Shown here: positions 7,978 through 14,101 of the stretch, in pieces
How the letters are laid out: every line of letters begins with the position of its first letter
How positions within the stretch are numbered: position 1 is the stretch's first letter
Assembly: GCA_964486825.1 (NCBI GenBank)
Contig: CAZAQS010000037.1
Span: 1 to 26,583, forward strand
Direction: 5' to 3'
Source: CAZAQS01 sp964486825
Lineage (GTDB): Bacteria > Chloroflexota > Anaerolineae > Anaerolineales > UBA4823
DNA: 26,583 bases
Position numbers and translations under genes: made by a program
Notes under the pieces: model-generated
Databases searched by the model: none
What the model was told of the DNA's origin: nothing
Seen by the model: the letters and a program-made list of their open reading frames with translations, nothing else

Positions 7978-8006
7978 CAAAAAAGCCCCCCGGGACTCCG
8001 GGGGGT
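7978..8006 (-). terminator. Attenuator terminator before lysW
   Basis: On the minus strand CCCCCCGG (8005-7998) pairs perfectly with CCGGGGGG (7993-7986) around a 4-base AGTC loop, followed by C-less-one and six T residues: a textbook intrinsic terminator. It lies between leader ORF 2 and lysW, after the operon promoter and not after any long gene, so its role is premature termination. A possible competing pairing is ACUCCG (8075-8070) with CGGAGU (8000-7995), extended by GG:CC across a 3-base bulge. This is weaker than the antiterminator before lysS. Confidence 0.85.
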
Positions 8007-8038
8007 TATACGGTGTAAGGTCAGGTTCCTGCTAGTAG

Positions 8039-8131
8039 TTACCCAATACCAAGCCGCCCAGGGTCCATTCGGAGTTCTGGGTTACGAGCACGACGCTTGG
8101 CCTTAGCCTCGACAAGGATTTGGGTAAACAT
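8039..8131 (-). CDS. Leader peptide 2 (Lys/Arg-rich attenuator ORF before lysW)
   Basis: This 30-codon ORF starts MFTQILVEAKAKRRAR and ends with TAA about 33 bases before the lysW terminator. Codons 10-16 are Lys-Ala-Lys-Arg-Arg-Ala-Arg, with further Arg codons at 21 and 26. The dense basic codons, the position directly behind a strong promoter and the following terminator mark a ribosome-sensing attenuator. It shares Ile-Leu-Val-Glu and 11 of 12 underlying bases with leader ORF 1. The ATG lies only 8 bases after the -10 box, so the transcript would be leaderless or nearly so. Mixed Lys and Arg codons may mean that both amino acids are sensed. Expression is inferred. Confidence 0.72.
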   Translation of the reverse strand: MFTQILVEAKAKRRARNPELRMDPGRLGIG

Positions 8132-8139
8132 TAGCAGTG

Positions 8140-8167
8140 ATTGTACATGATATGTAGATTATGTCAA
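8140..8167 (-). promoter_or_regulatory. Promoter of the lysW operon
   Basis: On the minus strand, TTGACA (8167-8162) and TACAAT (8145-8140) are separated by 16 bases, which is near consensus for a housekeeping sigma factor. The predicted start site is at about 8133-8131, at or within two bases of the leader-2 ATG. It would drive leader 2 and lysWXYZJK, and by read-through leader 1, lysS and lysT. Confidence 0.75.
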
Positions 8168-8260
8168 GGTTAGAATAATTAATGTTTTATCGAACTGAAG
8201 AGAGGGGTGGCAACTTATCTTCCCAGCAGAAGCAGGCCGGTATCCTTTCTCGAACGGCGT

Positions 8261-9403
8261 TTATTGTTTTAGGATGAACTGTCCCCTCACCAGATTAAAA
8301 CCGTCATTTGCGCCGGTTCCCGTGAAGATCATGACAAAGTCAATCCCGCCATTAGAGAACCACTTGTTCGAGAAAACCCAAAAGAAGGTTGATTGAGAAA
8401 TATGATTCCCGCCAAAGCCGTTCTCAGAATGGATGATCGTCCAAGGCCCCCAAGGCTCGGGTGCATCGTAAATCCCGAGGTTTCCACGCATGGTGCGCTC
8501 GTGTTCGGTCATCAACAGGTAGCGCTTCAAGCCTTGGTTGTAAGTTACGCTCACATTCCACCCTACCCCGTTCGGATTCTCGAATACAGGCCGGCGTTCG
8601 CTCAGGTCCGCGGTCCATTGGGGGTTGCCACCCCGGTCTAAGCCCCTGAAGAACTCGTAGGCGCTTCTGTCGGCGAGCCGGTCTTTGGGAGCGCGCATCA
8701 GGTCGATGATGCCTGGCTTCTGGACGCTCAATTCACTAGAATTTTGAAGCCGGATCGAATAGCTGTAGACGTACCCATCCCTAGCTCCGGAATAATCCTG
8801 CCCGAACTGGAGGAAGGTGGGCAAGACGACTTTTTCGGATCGGGTGAATGCCCAATCCACCTTCCTCCAGGTTGCTCCATGGTTGTTCGAGACAGCCAAA
8901 CGAGCTTCGTCATAGTTTCTGGTGTTAGAGCCCGGTGAGACCCACATATAGAGCACACCGTCGATGGAGATGATACCGTAGCTCTTACCGTCAAACTGTG
9001 CCGGGTTTCTTGCGTCTTTGCCGCCCCAAATATTGATCCCCCTATAGTTAGCTCTGTCGCCTTCGATGCGGGCTACACCCAGGCTCACCCGGCCGTCCTG
9101 GTTGGTGCCGCCGAAGCCTCCCCCGTCTCCAAAGGAGGTGTACTGGTGGCCGTCGTCAGCCCAGGTGATTGGCCAGTTATCGCTGCCTGGAGCCTGTTTT
9201 TCGTAAGTGCTCCAATCGAAGCTAACGCCTTCGATTACCGGGCTGAGTGATAAAGGCCCTATGGATACCACCGGAGCTCGATAATTCATGACGGGCAGAT
9301 ATGTAGGGAAATCTTCTTCCGAATAAGCGTTAATGGGCGTCGTGTTGAGCAGCATTCCCACCAGCAAAAAGAATGCCAGGGTGATATTTTTTAACCTCAT
9401 CAC
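8261..9403 (-). CDS. Secreted DUF4185-like protein (beta-propeller, glycosidase-like)
   Basis: This exported protein of about 380 residues has unknown activity. The N terminus MRLKNITLAFFLLVGMLL is a signal peptide with likely cleavage after PINA. The rest is rich in Trp, Gly and Asp: SDNWPITWADDGH, FGDGGGFGG, LYMWVSPGSN, RLAVSNNHGATW and WGPWTII. These fit the DUF4185 family, whose predicted fold is a bladed beta-propeller as in sialidases and some glycoside hydrolases. The open frame extends to 9463, but that start would bury the signal peptide. AAAGGAG lies 8 bases before a GTG at 9403 and 11 before the ATG at 9400. I used the GTG; the ATG is almost as good. It stands alone between the lys operon and the catabolic island. 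No terminator is evident after it. Confidence 0.7.
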   Translation of the reverse strand: MMRLKNITLAFFLLVGMLLNTTPINAYSEEDFPTYLPVMNYRAPVVSIGPLSLSPVIEGVSFDWSTYEKQAPGSDNWPITWADDGHQYTSFGDGGGFGGTNQDGRVSLGVARIEGDRANYRGINIWGGKDARNPAQFDGKSYGIISIDGVLYMWVSPGSNTRNYDEARLAVSNNHGATWRKVDWAFTRSEKVVLPTFLQFGQDYSGARDGYVYSYSIRLQNSSELSVQKPGIIDLMRAPKDRLADRSAYEFFRGLDRGGNPQWTADLSERRPVFENPNGVGWNVSVTYNQGLKRYLLMTEHERTMRGNLGIYDAPEPWGPWTIIHSENGFGGNHISQSTFFWVFSNKWFSNGGIDFVMIFTGTGANDGFNLVRGQFILKQ

Positions 9404-9962
9404 TTCATCATCTCCTTTTAAATGACTTGCGAGCCGCCCCTCGCGGTGCCAGGGATTTGCCATCCTGAGTGGATATGCAGCGCTGCTTTTGAATTCAGGA
9501 GCTTAAGGGGAAACCGTCCTAGGTATGTCAGGGCTTTCTGCCTTGAATTTTATTTCTCAGGAAGCTTGCAAGCTGGCAGCAAGTGATACACCGGCCGGTT
9601 TGGATTTGGCACGATATCCCTTGACTTCGCGTCCTCGCATTAATCAGTAATAATGTTCCGGGATCTGAAGTTTAACTGGTGTGTTTCCGTCTATCAATGG
9701 GTCTTAGGTACCGGGAAATCCAGGGTTAAGGATGTGTAGGCGCTGGAATTCGTTGATTCCTTATCCCCATAACTACTTTATCCGCCTGGTTACCCACTAC
9801 TTATTTCAAAGATAGGAAATATTTCCTAGGCAATCGTAACGACTGCCGCTGAAGAACAGGGCCAACGATCCGACTATGGTTATAATTACTCATTCTCGGG
9901 ATGCAGAAAGTGTGAGAGCGTCCCCGTAGCGGTTTTGTTAAGAAAAACAAGGGAGGATTATG
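9404..9962. other. Divergent intergenic region, about 560 bases
   Basis: No credible coding frame is visible in this stretch, which separates the leftward DUF4185-like gene from the rightward aldehyde dehydrogenase gene. It holds a perfect 16-base palindrome at 9813-9828, a perfect 12-base palindrome at 9563-9574 (AGCTTGCAAGCT), and a TATAAT-like -10 near 9880 without a convincing -35. The region is AT-richer than the flanking genes. It likely carries promoters for both genes, but I cannot fix a start site. Confidence 0.5.
9813..9828. promoter_or_regulatory. Perfect 16-bp palindrome, candidate operator
   Basis: TAGGAAATATTTCCTA is a perfect inverted repeat with no spacer, about 135 bases before the aldehyde dehydrogenase start. 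This symmetry suits a dimeric DNA-binding protein. It does not resemble the PUR-box-like site before the lacI-type gene or the AATT-centred site before the SorC-type gene, so its binding protein is unknown. A chance occurrence in AT-rich DNA remains possible. Confidence 0.4.
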
Positions 9963-11384
9963 ATGGAATCCCAGCTATTCATAAATGGTCAATGGGTGAA
10001 GGGCGGGCAGGAGTTGGAAGTCACAAATAAATATAGCGGCGAGGTTATCGGTCTTTTACCCACAGCCCGCCGTGAAGATGTAGATGAGGCTCTCGAAGCT
10101 GCCAGGCGGGCTTCCAGGAAAATGGCGGAGATGCCAGCTTATCAACGTAGCCAGATTCTGGCCCGGGCAGCCCAGTTGATCGTTGAGCGAAAAGATGATT
10201 TCGCCCAGACGATCGCGGCTGAAGCGGGCAAGGCTTTGAAGTACGCTCGATTGGAAGTGGAGCGGGGCATCAGTACCTTTACCATTGCCTCTGAGGAGGC
10301 CAAGCGTTTGCATGGTGAGACGATCCCGATGGATGCAGTCCCGGCGGGAGAGGGTTACTTCGGTTTCTGGACTCGCCGTCCGGTTGGAGTGATCGCAGCT
10401 ATCAGCCCGTTCAACTTCCCGCTCAACCTGGTAGCACACAAGGTGGCTCCGGCCCTGGCTGCCGGAAATTCTGTGGTGATCAAGCCCGCCAGCAGCACTC
10501 CTCTGACCGCGGTAAAACTTTGCCAGGTATTACAGGAAGCAGGGCTGCCAGACGGCGCCTTGAACCTGGTGGTGGGCTCTGGCGGTACCGTCGGAGAGTG
10601 GCTGGTGACAGATCCGAGGGTAGACAAAATCACCTTTACAGGCAGCCCTCCGGTGGGACGCCAGATCCTCTCCAAGGCTGGTATTAAAAAGGTTACCCTG
10701 GAATTGGGGAATACCTCACCTGTCGTGGTTGCCCAAGACGCCGATCTGGATTTTGTAGCTCAACGTTGTGCAGTGGGAGCTTATTACAATTCAGGGCAGG
10801 TATGCATCTCTGTGCAGCGCATTTACAGCCAGCGGTCTATCTACGAGCCTTTTACTGAAAAGTTTGTGAAGGCCAGCCAGGCAATGGTGGTCGGAGATCC
10901 GCTGGATGAGCGGGTCGATGTGGGCCCGATGATCGAGGCAAGTGAAGTGGACCGGATCGAAGGCTGGGTAGAGGAAGCTACCGTAGGAGGAGCGCAGGTA
11001 TTAACCGGCGGCAAACGCCAGGGACCGGTGTATTATCCTACCGTACTGGTGAACGTGAACGAGGACATGAAGGTTGTAGCCGAGGAAGCCTTCGGGCCAG
11101 TGGCTTCGGTCATTGCCAGTGAGGATTTCGAAGAGGCCTTGCGGCAGGCGAACCGCACAGAATTCGGTTTGCAGGTAGGGGTCTTCACTCGCGACATCAA
11201 CCGTGTCTTTCGCGCGGTGAAAGAACTTAATTTTGGGGGGGTAATCATCAATGACACTCCGGCTTTTCGCGCCGATCATATGCCCTACGGAGGCAACCGT
11301 CAAAGTGGTCTGGGGCGTGAGGGCGTGCGATTCGCAATGGAGGAGATGACGAATATTCAAATGGTAGCGGTGCGGCTAACGTAA
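9963..11384 (+). CDS. Aldehyde dehydrogenase (NAD(P)+-dependent)
   Basis: This enzyme of about 473 residues oxidises an aldehyde to the acid. The catalytic cysteine is about residue 281 in NSGQVCIS, and the general-base glutamate is about residue 247 in LELGNTSP. Cofactor-site motifs ISPFNFPLNL and ITFTGSPPVG are present, and the C terminus has MPYGGNRQSGLGREG. The overall pattern recalls the lactaldehyde, GapN and phosphonoacetaldehyde dehydrogenase group, so a small polar aldehyde is plausible, but the substrate is not readable. GGGAGG lies 3 bases before a first ATG (9960) and 6 before a second (9963); I chose the second. It forms a single-gene unit with its own terminator, next to the sugar-oxidation cluster it may serve. 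Confidence 0.9.
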   Translation: MESQLFINGQWVKGGQELEVTNKYSGEVIGLLPTARREDVDEALEAARRASRKMAEMPAYQRSQILARAAQLIVERKDDFAQTIAAEAGKALKYARLEVERGISTFTIASEEAKRLHGETIPMDAVPAGEGYFGFWTRRPVGVIAAISPFNFPLNLVAHKVAPALAAGNSVVIKPASSTPLTAVKLCQVLQEAGLPDGALNLVVGSGGTVGEWLVTDPRVDKITFTGSPPVGRQILSKAGIKKVTLELGNTSPVVVAQDADLDFVAQRCAVGAYYNSGQVCISVQRIYSQRSIYEPFTEKFVKASQAMVVGDPLDERVDVGPMIEASEVDRIEGWVEEATVGGAQVLTGGKRQGPVYYPTVLVNVNEDMKVVAEEAFGPVASVIASEDFEEALRQANRTEFGLQVGVFTRDINRVFRAVKELNFGGVIINDTPAFRADHMPYGGNRQSGLGREGVRFAMEEMTNIQMVAVRLT

Positions 11385-11396
11385 CTTTGAGGCACT

Positions 11397-11422
11397 GCCT
11401 GATCAAATGATCAGGCTTTTTC
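11397..11422 (+). terminator. Intrinsic terminator after the aldehyde dehydrogenase gene
   Basis: GCCTGATC and GATCAGGC form a perfect 8-bp stem around AAAT, followed by five T residues. It starts 12 bases after the stop codon and separates the aldehyde dehydrogenase gene from the next promoter. Confidence 0.88.
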
Positions 11423-11435
11423 ATTCGTGCAGGTA

Positions 11436-11465
11436 TTGACTTGTCTGCTCAATATTTGCTATAGT
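11436..11465 (+). promoter_or_regulatory. Promoter of the lacI-type regulator and downstream cluster
   Basis: TTGACT (11436-11441) and TATAGT (11460-11465) are separated by 18 bases, a good sigma-70-type promoter. The predicted start site is near 11472, directly before the operator palindrome, so bound repressor would block initiation or escape. Confidence 0.75.
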
Positions 11466-11475
11466 TAAAAAGCAA

Positions 11476-11499
11476 GAAAACGTTTGCGCAAAGGTTTTC
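11476..11499. promoter_or_regulatory. LacI/PurR-type operator palindrome
   Basis: This 24-base inverted repeat (GAAAACGTTTGCGCAAAGGTTTTC) is symmetric except for one base pair and sits just downstream of the -10 box. Its left part contains AAACGTTTGCG, matching 13 of 16 positions of the E. coli PUR-box consensus as I recall it. Its centre, TTTGCGCAAA, is a second perfect palindrome. The regulator encoded next has a PurR-like recognition helix, so autorepression is the simplest reading. Confidence 0.75.
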
Positions 11500-11546
11500 C
11501 TGAAGTTCGTTGCTGATAATTCAATCTTGACACAAGGTCTTTGTTT

Positions 11547-12563
11547 ATGAACATGACCATCAAGGATGTCGCCAGTAAGGCGGGGGTTTCGGTCACCACC
11601 GTATCCCACGTTATCAATAAGACTCGTTTTGTCAGCGAGGAACTGGTCCAGCGCGTCCTGTCTGCCATGGTAGAGCTCAACTACCAACCGAATACCCTGG
11701 CTCGCAGCCTGAGGATGGGTGAAACCAAAACCATCGGCTTAATTATCCCGGATAATTCCAACCCCTTTTTCGCTGAAGTTTCTCGCACCGTCGAGGATAT
11801 CGGATTTGAGCGGGCCTACAGCGTTTTTCTATGCAATAGCGATGGACTCGTGGAAAAGGAGGCTGCCTATATCCATATGCTCATTACGAAACAGGTCGAC
11901 GGGGTCGTATTTATTCCCGCCAGTGACTCACAGAGCCATCTCTTGAGCCTTACTGCGCGTGGTATCCCGGTTGTCGTTGTAGACCGGGATATGCCGGACC
12001 TGGATGCGGACGTCGTACTGGTCGATAATGAACAAGGTGGATACGACGCGACCCGCTACCTGATAGAGCTGGGGCACAAGAATATCGCCTGCATCACCGG
12101 GCCGTCGCAACTCGCGCCGAGTGCAGCTCGAGCCAGTGGTTACCGAAGAGCCCTCCAAGAAAGCGGTCTACCCGTTCGAAGCGAGTATATCGTGCCCGGA
12201 GATTTCCGAGCGAGAGGCGGCGAAACGGCGATGGATAGCATCCTCAAATTGCCGGAGGCGCCAACAGCCGTGTTTTCCTGCAATGATTTGATGGCCATCG
12301 GCGCCTTGCGGACTTTAAGAAAGCACAATATCAAAGTACCTCAGCAGATATCCATCATCGGTTTTGATGATATCGATATTGCTTCAGAGATCGTACCGGC
12401 TCTGACTACAGTTGCACAACCGGCAGTAGACCTGGCAACCTGTGCCGCGGATTTACTGATCGCGCGCCTTCAAAAAAGTCAAGCCTCTGTAGAGTTCAAA
12501 CGGCAGGTGCTGAATGCGCGACTGGTCATCCGAGATTCTTGTGCTCCTAGAAGGGAAACATGA
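11547..12563 (+). CDS. LacI/PurR-family transcriptional regulator
   Basis: This 338-residue repressor has an N-terminal helix-turn-helix, TIKDVASKAGVSVTTVSHVI, followed by NKTRF. That stretch is nearly identical to E. coli PurR as I recall it. The hinge helix NTLARSLRM keeps the leucine that wedges into the CG step of the operator. The C-terminal periplasmic-binding-like domain begins at TIGLIIPDNSNPFFAEV and includes VVVDRDMP and the ligand-site region ending ISIIGFDDIDIASEI. A TTG at 11541 is in frame, but ATG 11547 is the more usual start. It probably represses its own promoter and the downstream sugar cluster until a sugar-like effector binds. The effector is unlikely to be a purine given the neighbours. 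Confidence 0.9.
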   Translation: MNMTIKDVASKAGVSVTTVSHVINKTRFVSEELVQRVLSAMVELNYQPNTLARSLRMGETKTIGLIIPDNSNPFFAEVSRTVEDIGFERAYSVFLCNSDGLVEKEAAYIHMLITKQVDGVVFIPASDSQSHLLSLTARGIPVVVVDRDMPDLDADVVLVDNEQGGYDATRYLIELGHKNIACITGPSQLAPSAARASGYRRALQESGLPVRSEYIVPGDFRARGGETAMDSILKLPEAPTAVFSCNDLMAIGALRTLRKHNIKVPQQISIIGFDDIDIASEIVPALTTVAQPAVDLATCAADLLIARLQKSQASVEFKRQVLNARLVIRDSCAPRRET

Positions 12564-12616
12564 GCTGTGCGAAAAATTTGACAATCCAGAAGCAGAGCCT
12601 AAAGGAATGAGGTCAC

Positions 12617-13012
12617 ATGAAGAAAACTGGCATACTGAATAAAGATATTTCCGAGGTTGTGGCGGGAATGGGGCACCTGGATATGCTCGTGGTTTGCGAT
12701 GCCGGTCTTCCTATACCAGGCCAGGTCAGGCGGATCGATCTGGCGGTAAAGCCGGGGTTGCCGTGCCTGGTTGAAATCCTGGAGGCTCTGGCTAGTGAGC
12801 TAAAGGTCGAGCGCCTCATCCTGGCTGAAGAGACCAGAGAGATTAGCCCGCACGTGGAAAAGGCCATCCTACACATTTTCGAAGGGGCAGTTGTGGAAAA
12901 AATATCTCATGAAGAGCTCAAAGAGCTGAGCCATAAAGCGGTGGCGTTTATCCGGTCAGGGGAGTTCACTCCCTATGCCAATGTAATCCTGGTTTCTGGA
13001 GTGGTTTTCTAA
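12617..13012 (+). CDS. rbsD: RbsD/FucU-family sugar mutarotase
   Basis: This 131-residue protein belongs to the D-ribose pyranase (RbsD) family, which interconverts pyranose and furanose forms of free sugars. The family's catalytic His20 and Asp28 are present in GMGHLDMLVVCDAGLPIP, as is the C-terminal signature GEFTPYANVIL. Length is normal. It has a fair Shine-Dalgarno (AGGAATGAGG) and lies 53 bases after the regulator gene. No ribokinase or ribose ABC transporter gene is nearby, so ribose is not necessarily the substrate. It more likely speeds ring-form supply for the sugar dehydrogenases that follow. Confidence 0.9.
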   Translation: MKKTGILNKDISEVVAGMGHLDMLVVCDAGLPIPGQVRRIDLAVKPGLPCLVEILEALASELKVERLILAEETREISPHVEKAILHIFEGAVVEKISHEELKELSHKAVAFIRSGEFTPYANVILVSGVVF

Positions 13013-13060
13013 TGTCCCTTGGATTGGGACGATCTTGAATACAGAAAGGAGAGGATCAGA

Positions 13061-14083
13061 ATGGGAGATACGATGATCGCAGGTGTATTTGTCAGAGAAG
13101 GACAGCTTGAGTTGATGGAAGTCCCGGTCCCTAAAATAGAAAAACCTGACCAGGTATTGCTCAAGGTGGAGGCGGTCAGCATTTGTGGGACAGATGTTCA
13201 TATTCTGGAGGTCCCTCCCGGATATATCGCTACTCCTAACACCATCCTGGGACATGAGCTATGCGGTACCGTTGTCGATAAAGGATCCGAGGTGCATCAT
13301 CTTGAGCCAGGGGATCGGGTTGTCGTCAACCCCAACGACTACTGTGGGGTGTGTGTTTACTGCCGTAAGAACCTGCCAAACGAGTGTGAGAATATCGCTG
13401 CATTGGGCATTCACGTCAATGGCGGGTTCGCCGAGTATTGCCGGGTATCCGGAAAGGTGGCCTATAAGATTTCCAGGGAGGTCCCGGTGGAAGAAGCTGC
13501 ATGCGCGGAGCCATTAGCGTGTGTGATCAATGGAACCCAGAAAGTAGGCCTGCAGCCTGGAGAGACGGCCGCCGTTATCGGCGCGGGACCGATCGGGATG
13601 ATCATGGCGATGATGTACAAGGCAGCTGGCGCCAAACAAGTTTTCATTGCCGATCTCGCTCCTTTCCGTCTCGAGCACGCTCGCAAGATGGGGTTGGGGC
13701 GCGTGGTGGATGTCAGCAAGGAAAACTTGAAGGAGGTCATCCTGGCAGAGACGGGCATCGGGGTGGATATAGCCACTGATGTGGTCGGCTCGCAACTGGC
13801 AACCTGCATCGACCTGGTGCGTAAAGGCGGAAAAGTGCTGGTTTTTGGGGTTAACACAAAAGCAATTGCTGAGTTCCCCCAGTCGCTGGTTACATTCAAG
13901 GAGATCCAGCTCCTGGGGACCTGGCTGGCAAACGCGACGTTCCCGGAGGCAGCTAAGGTGCTCGAGAGCTGCGTCCTGAACATCTCCGGCCTGATTAGCG
14001 AGGTCATCCCACTGTCAGATATCCACCGGGGGATCGAAGTGCTCAGAAGGGGTGAGGCGGTAAAAATCATCGTCAAGCCATAA
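13061..14083 (+). CDS. Zn-dependent alcohol/polyol dehydrogenase (MDR) 1
   Basis: This 340-residue medium-chain dehydrogenase belongs to the sorbitol/threonine dehydrogenase branch. Catalytic zinc ligands are in ICGTDVH and GHELCGTV. The structural zinc lobe is CGVCVYCRKNLPNEC. The Rossmann loop is AVIGAGPIGMI, with an acidic residue (FIADL) after the second strand that suggests NAD+. An in-frame ATG exists at 13019, but the ATG at 13061 follows AAAGGAGAGG and gives the usual family start. It should oxidise a secondary hydroxyl of a sugar or polyol. It is the first of three such enzymes in the island, each with a different neighbour set, so they are unlikely to be redundant. Confidence 0.88.
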   Translation: MGDTMIAGVFVREGQLELMEVPVPKIEKPDQVLLKVEAVSICGTDVHILEVPPGYIATPNTILGHELCGTVVDKGSEVHHLEPGDRVVVNPNDYCGVCVYCRKNLPNECENIAALGIHVNGGFAEYCRVSGKVAYKISREVPVEEAACAEPLACVINGTQKVGLQPGETAAVIGAGPIGMIMAMMYKAAGAKQVFIADLAPFRLEHARKMGLGRVVDVSKENLKEVILAETGIGVDIATDVVGSQLATCIDLVRKGGKVLVFGVNTKAIAEFPQSLVTFKEIQLLGTWLANATFPEAAKVLESCVLNISGLISEVIPLSDIHRGIEVLRRGEAVKIIVKP

Positions 14084-14101
14084 TACTGATTGAGGTGCGA
14101 G

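Noticed and set aside
7958..8140. Lysine riboswitch (L-box) or T-box before lysW
   Set aside because: No multi-helix L-box core or T-box sequence is recognisable, and most of the leader is taken up by a short basic-codon ORF followed by a terminator, which explains the region better.
9636..9662. TTGACT followed by TAATAA as an aldehyde dehydrogenase promoter
   Set aside because: The spacing between the boxes is over 20 bases and the start codon is 300 bases further on; not convincing.
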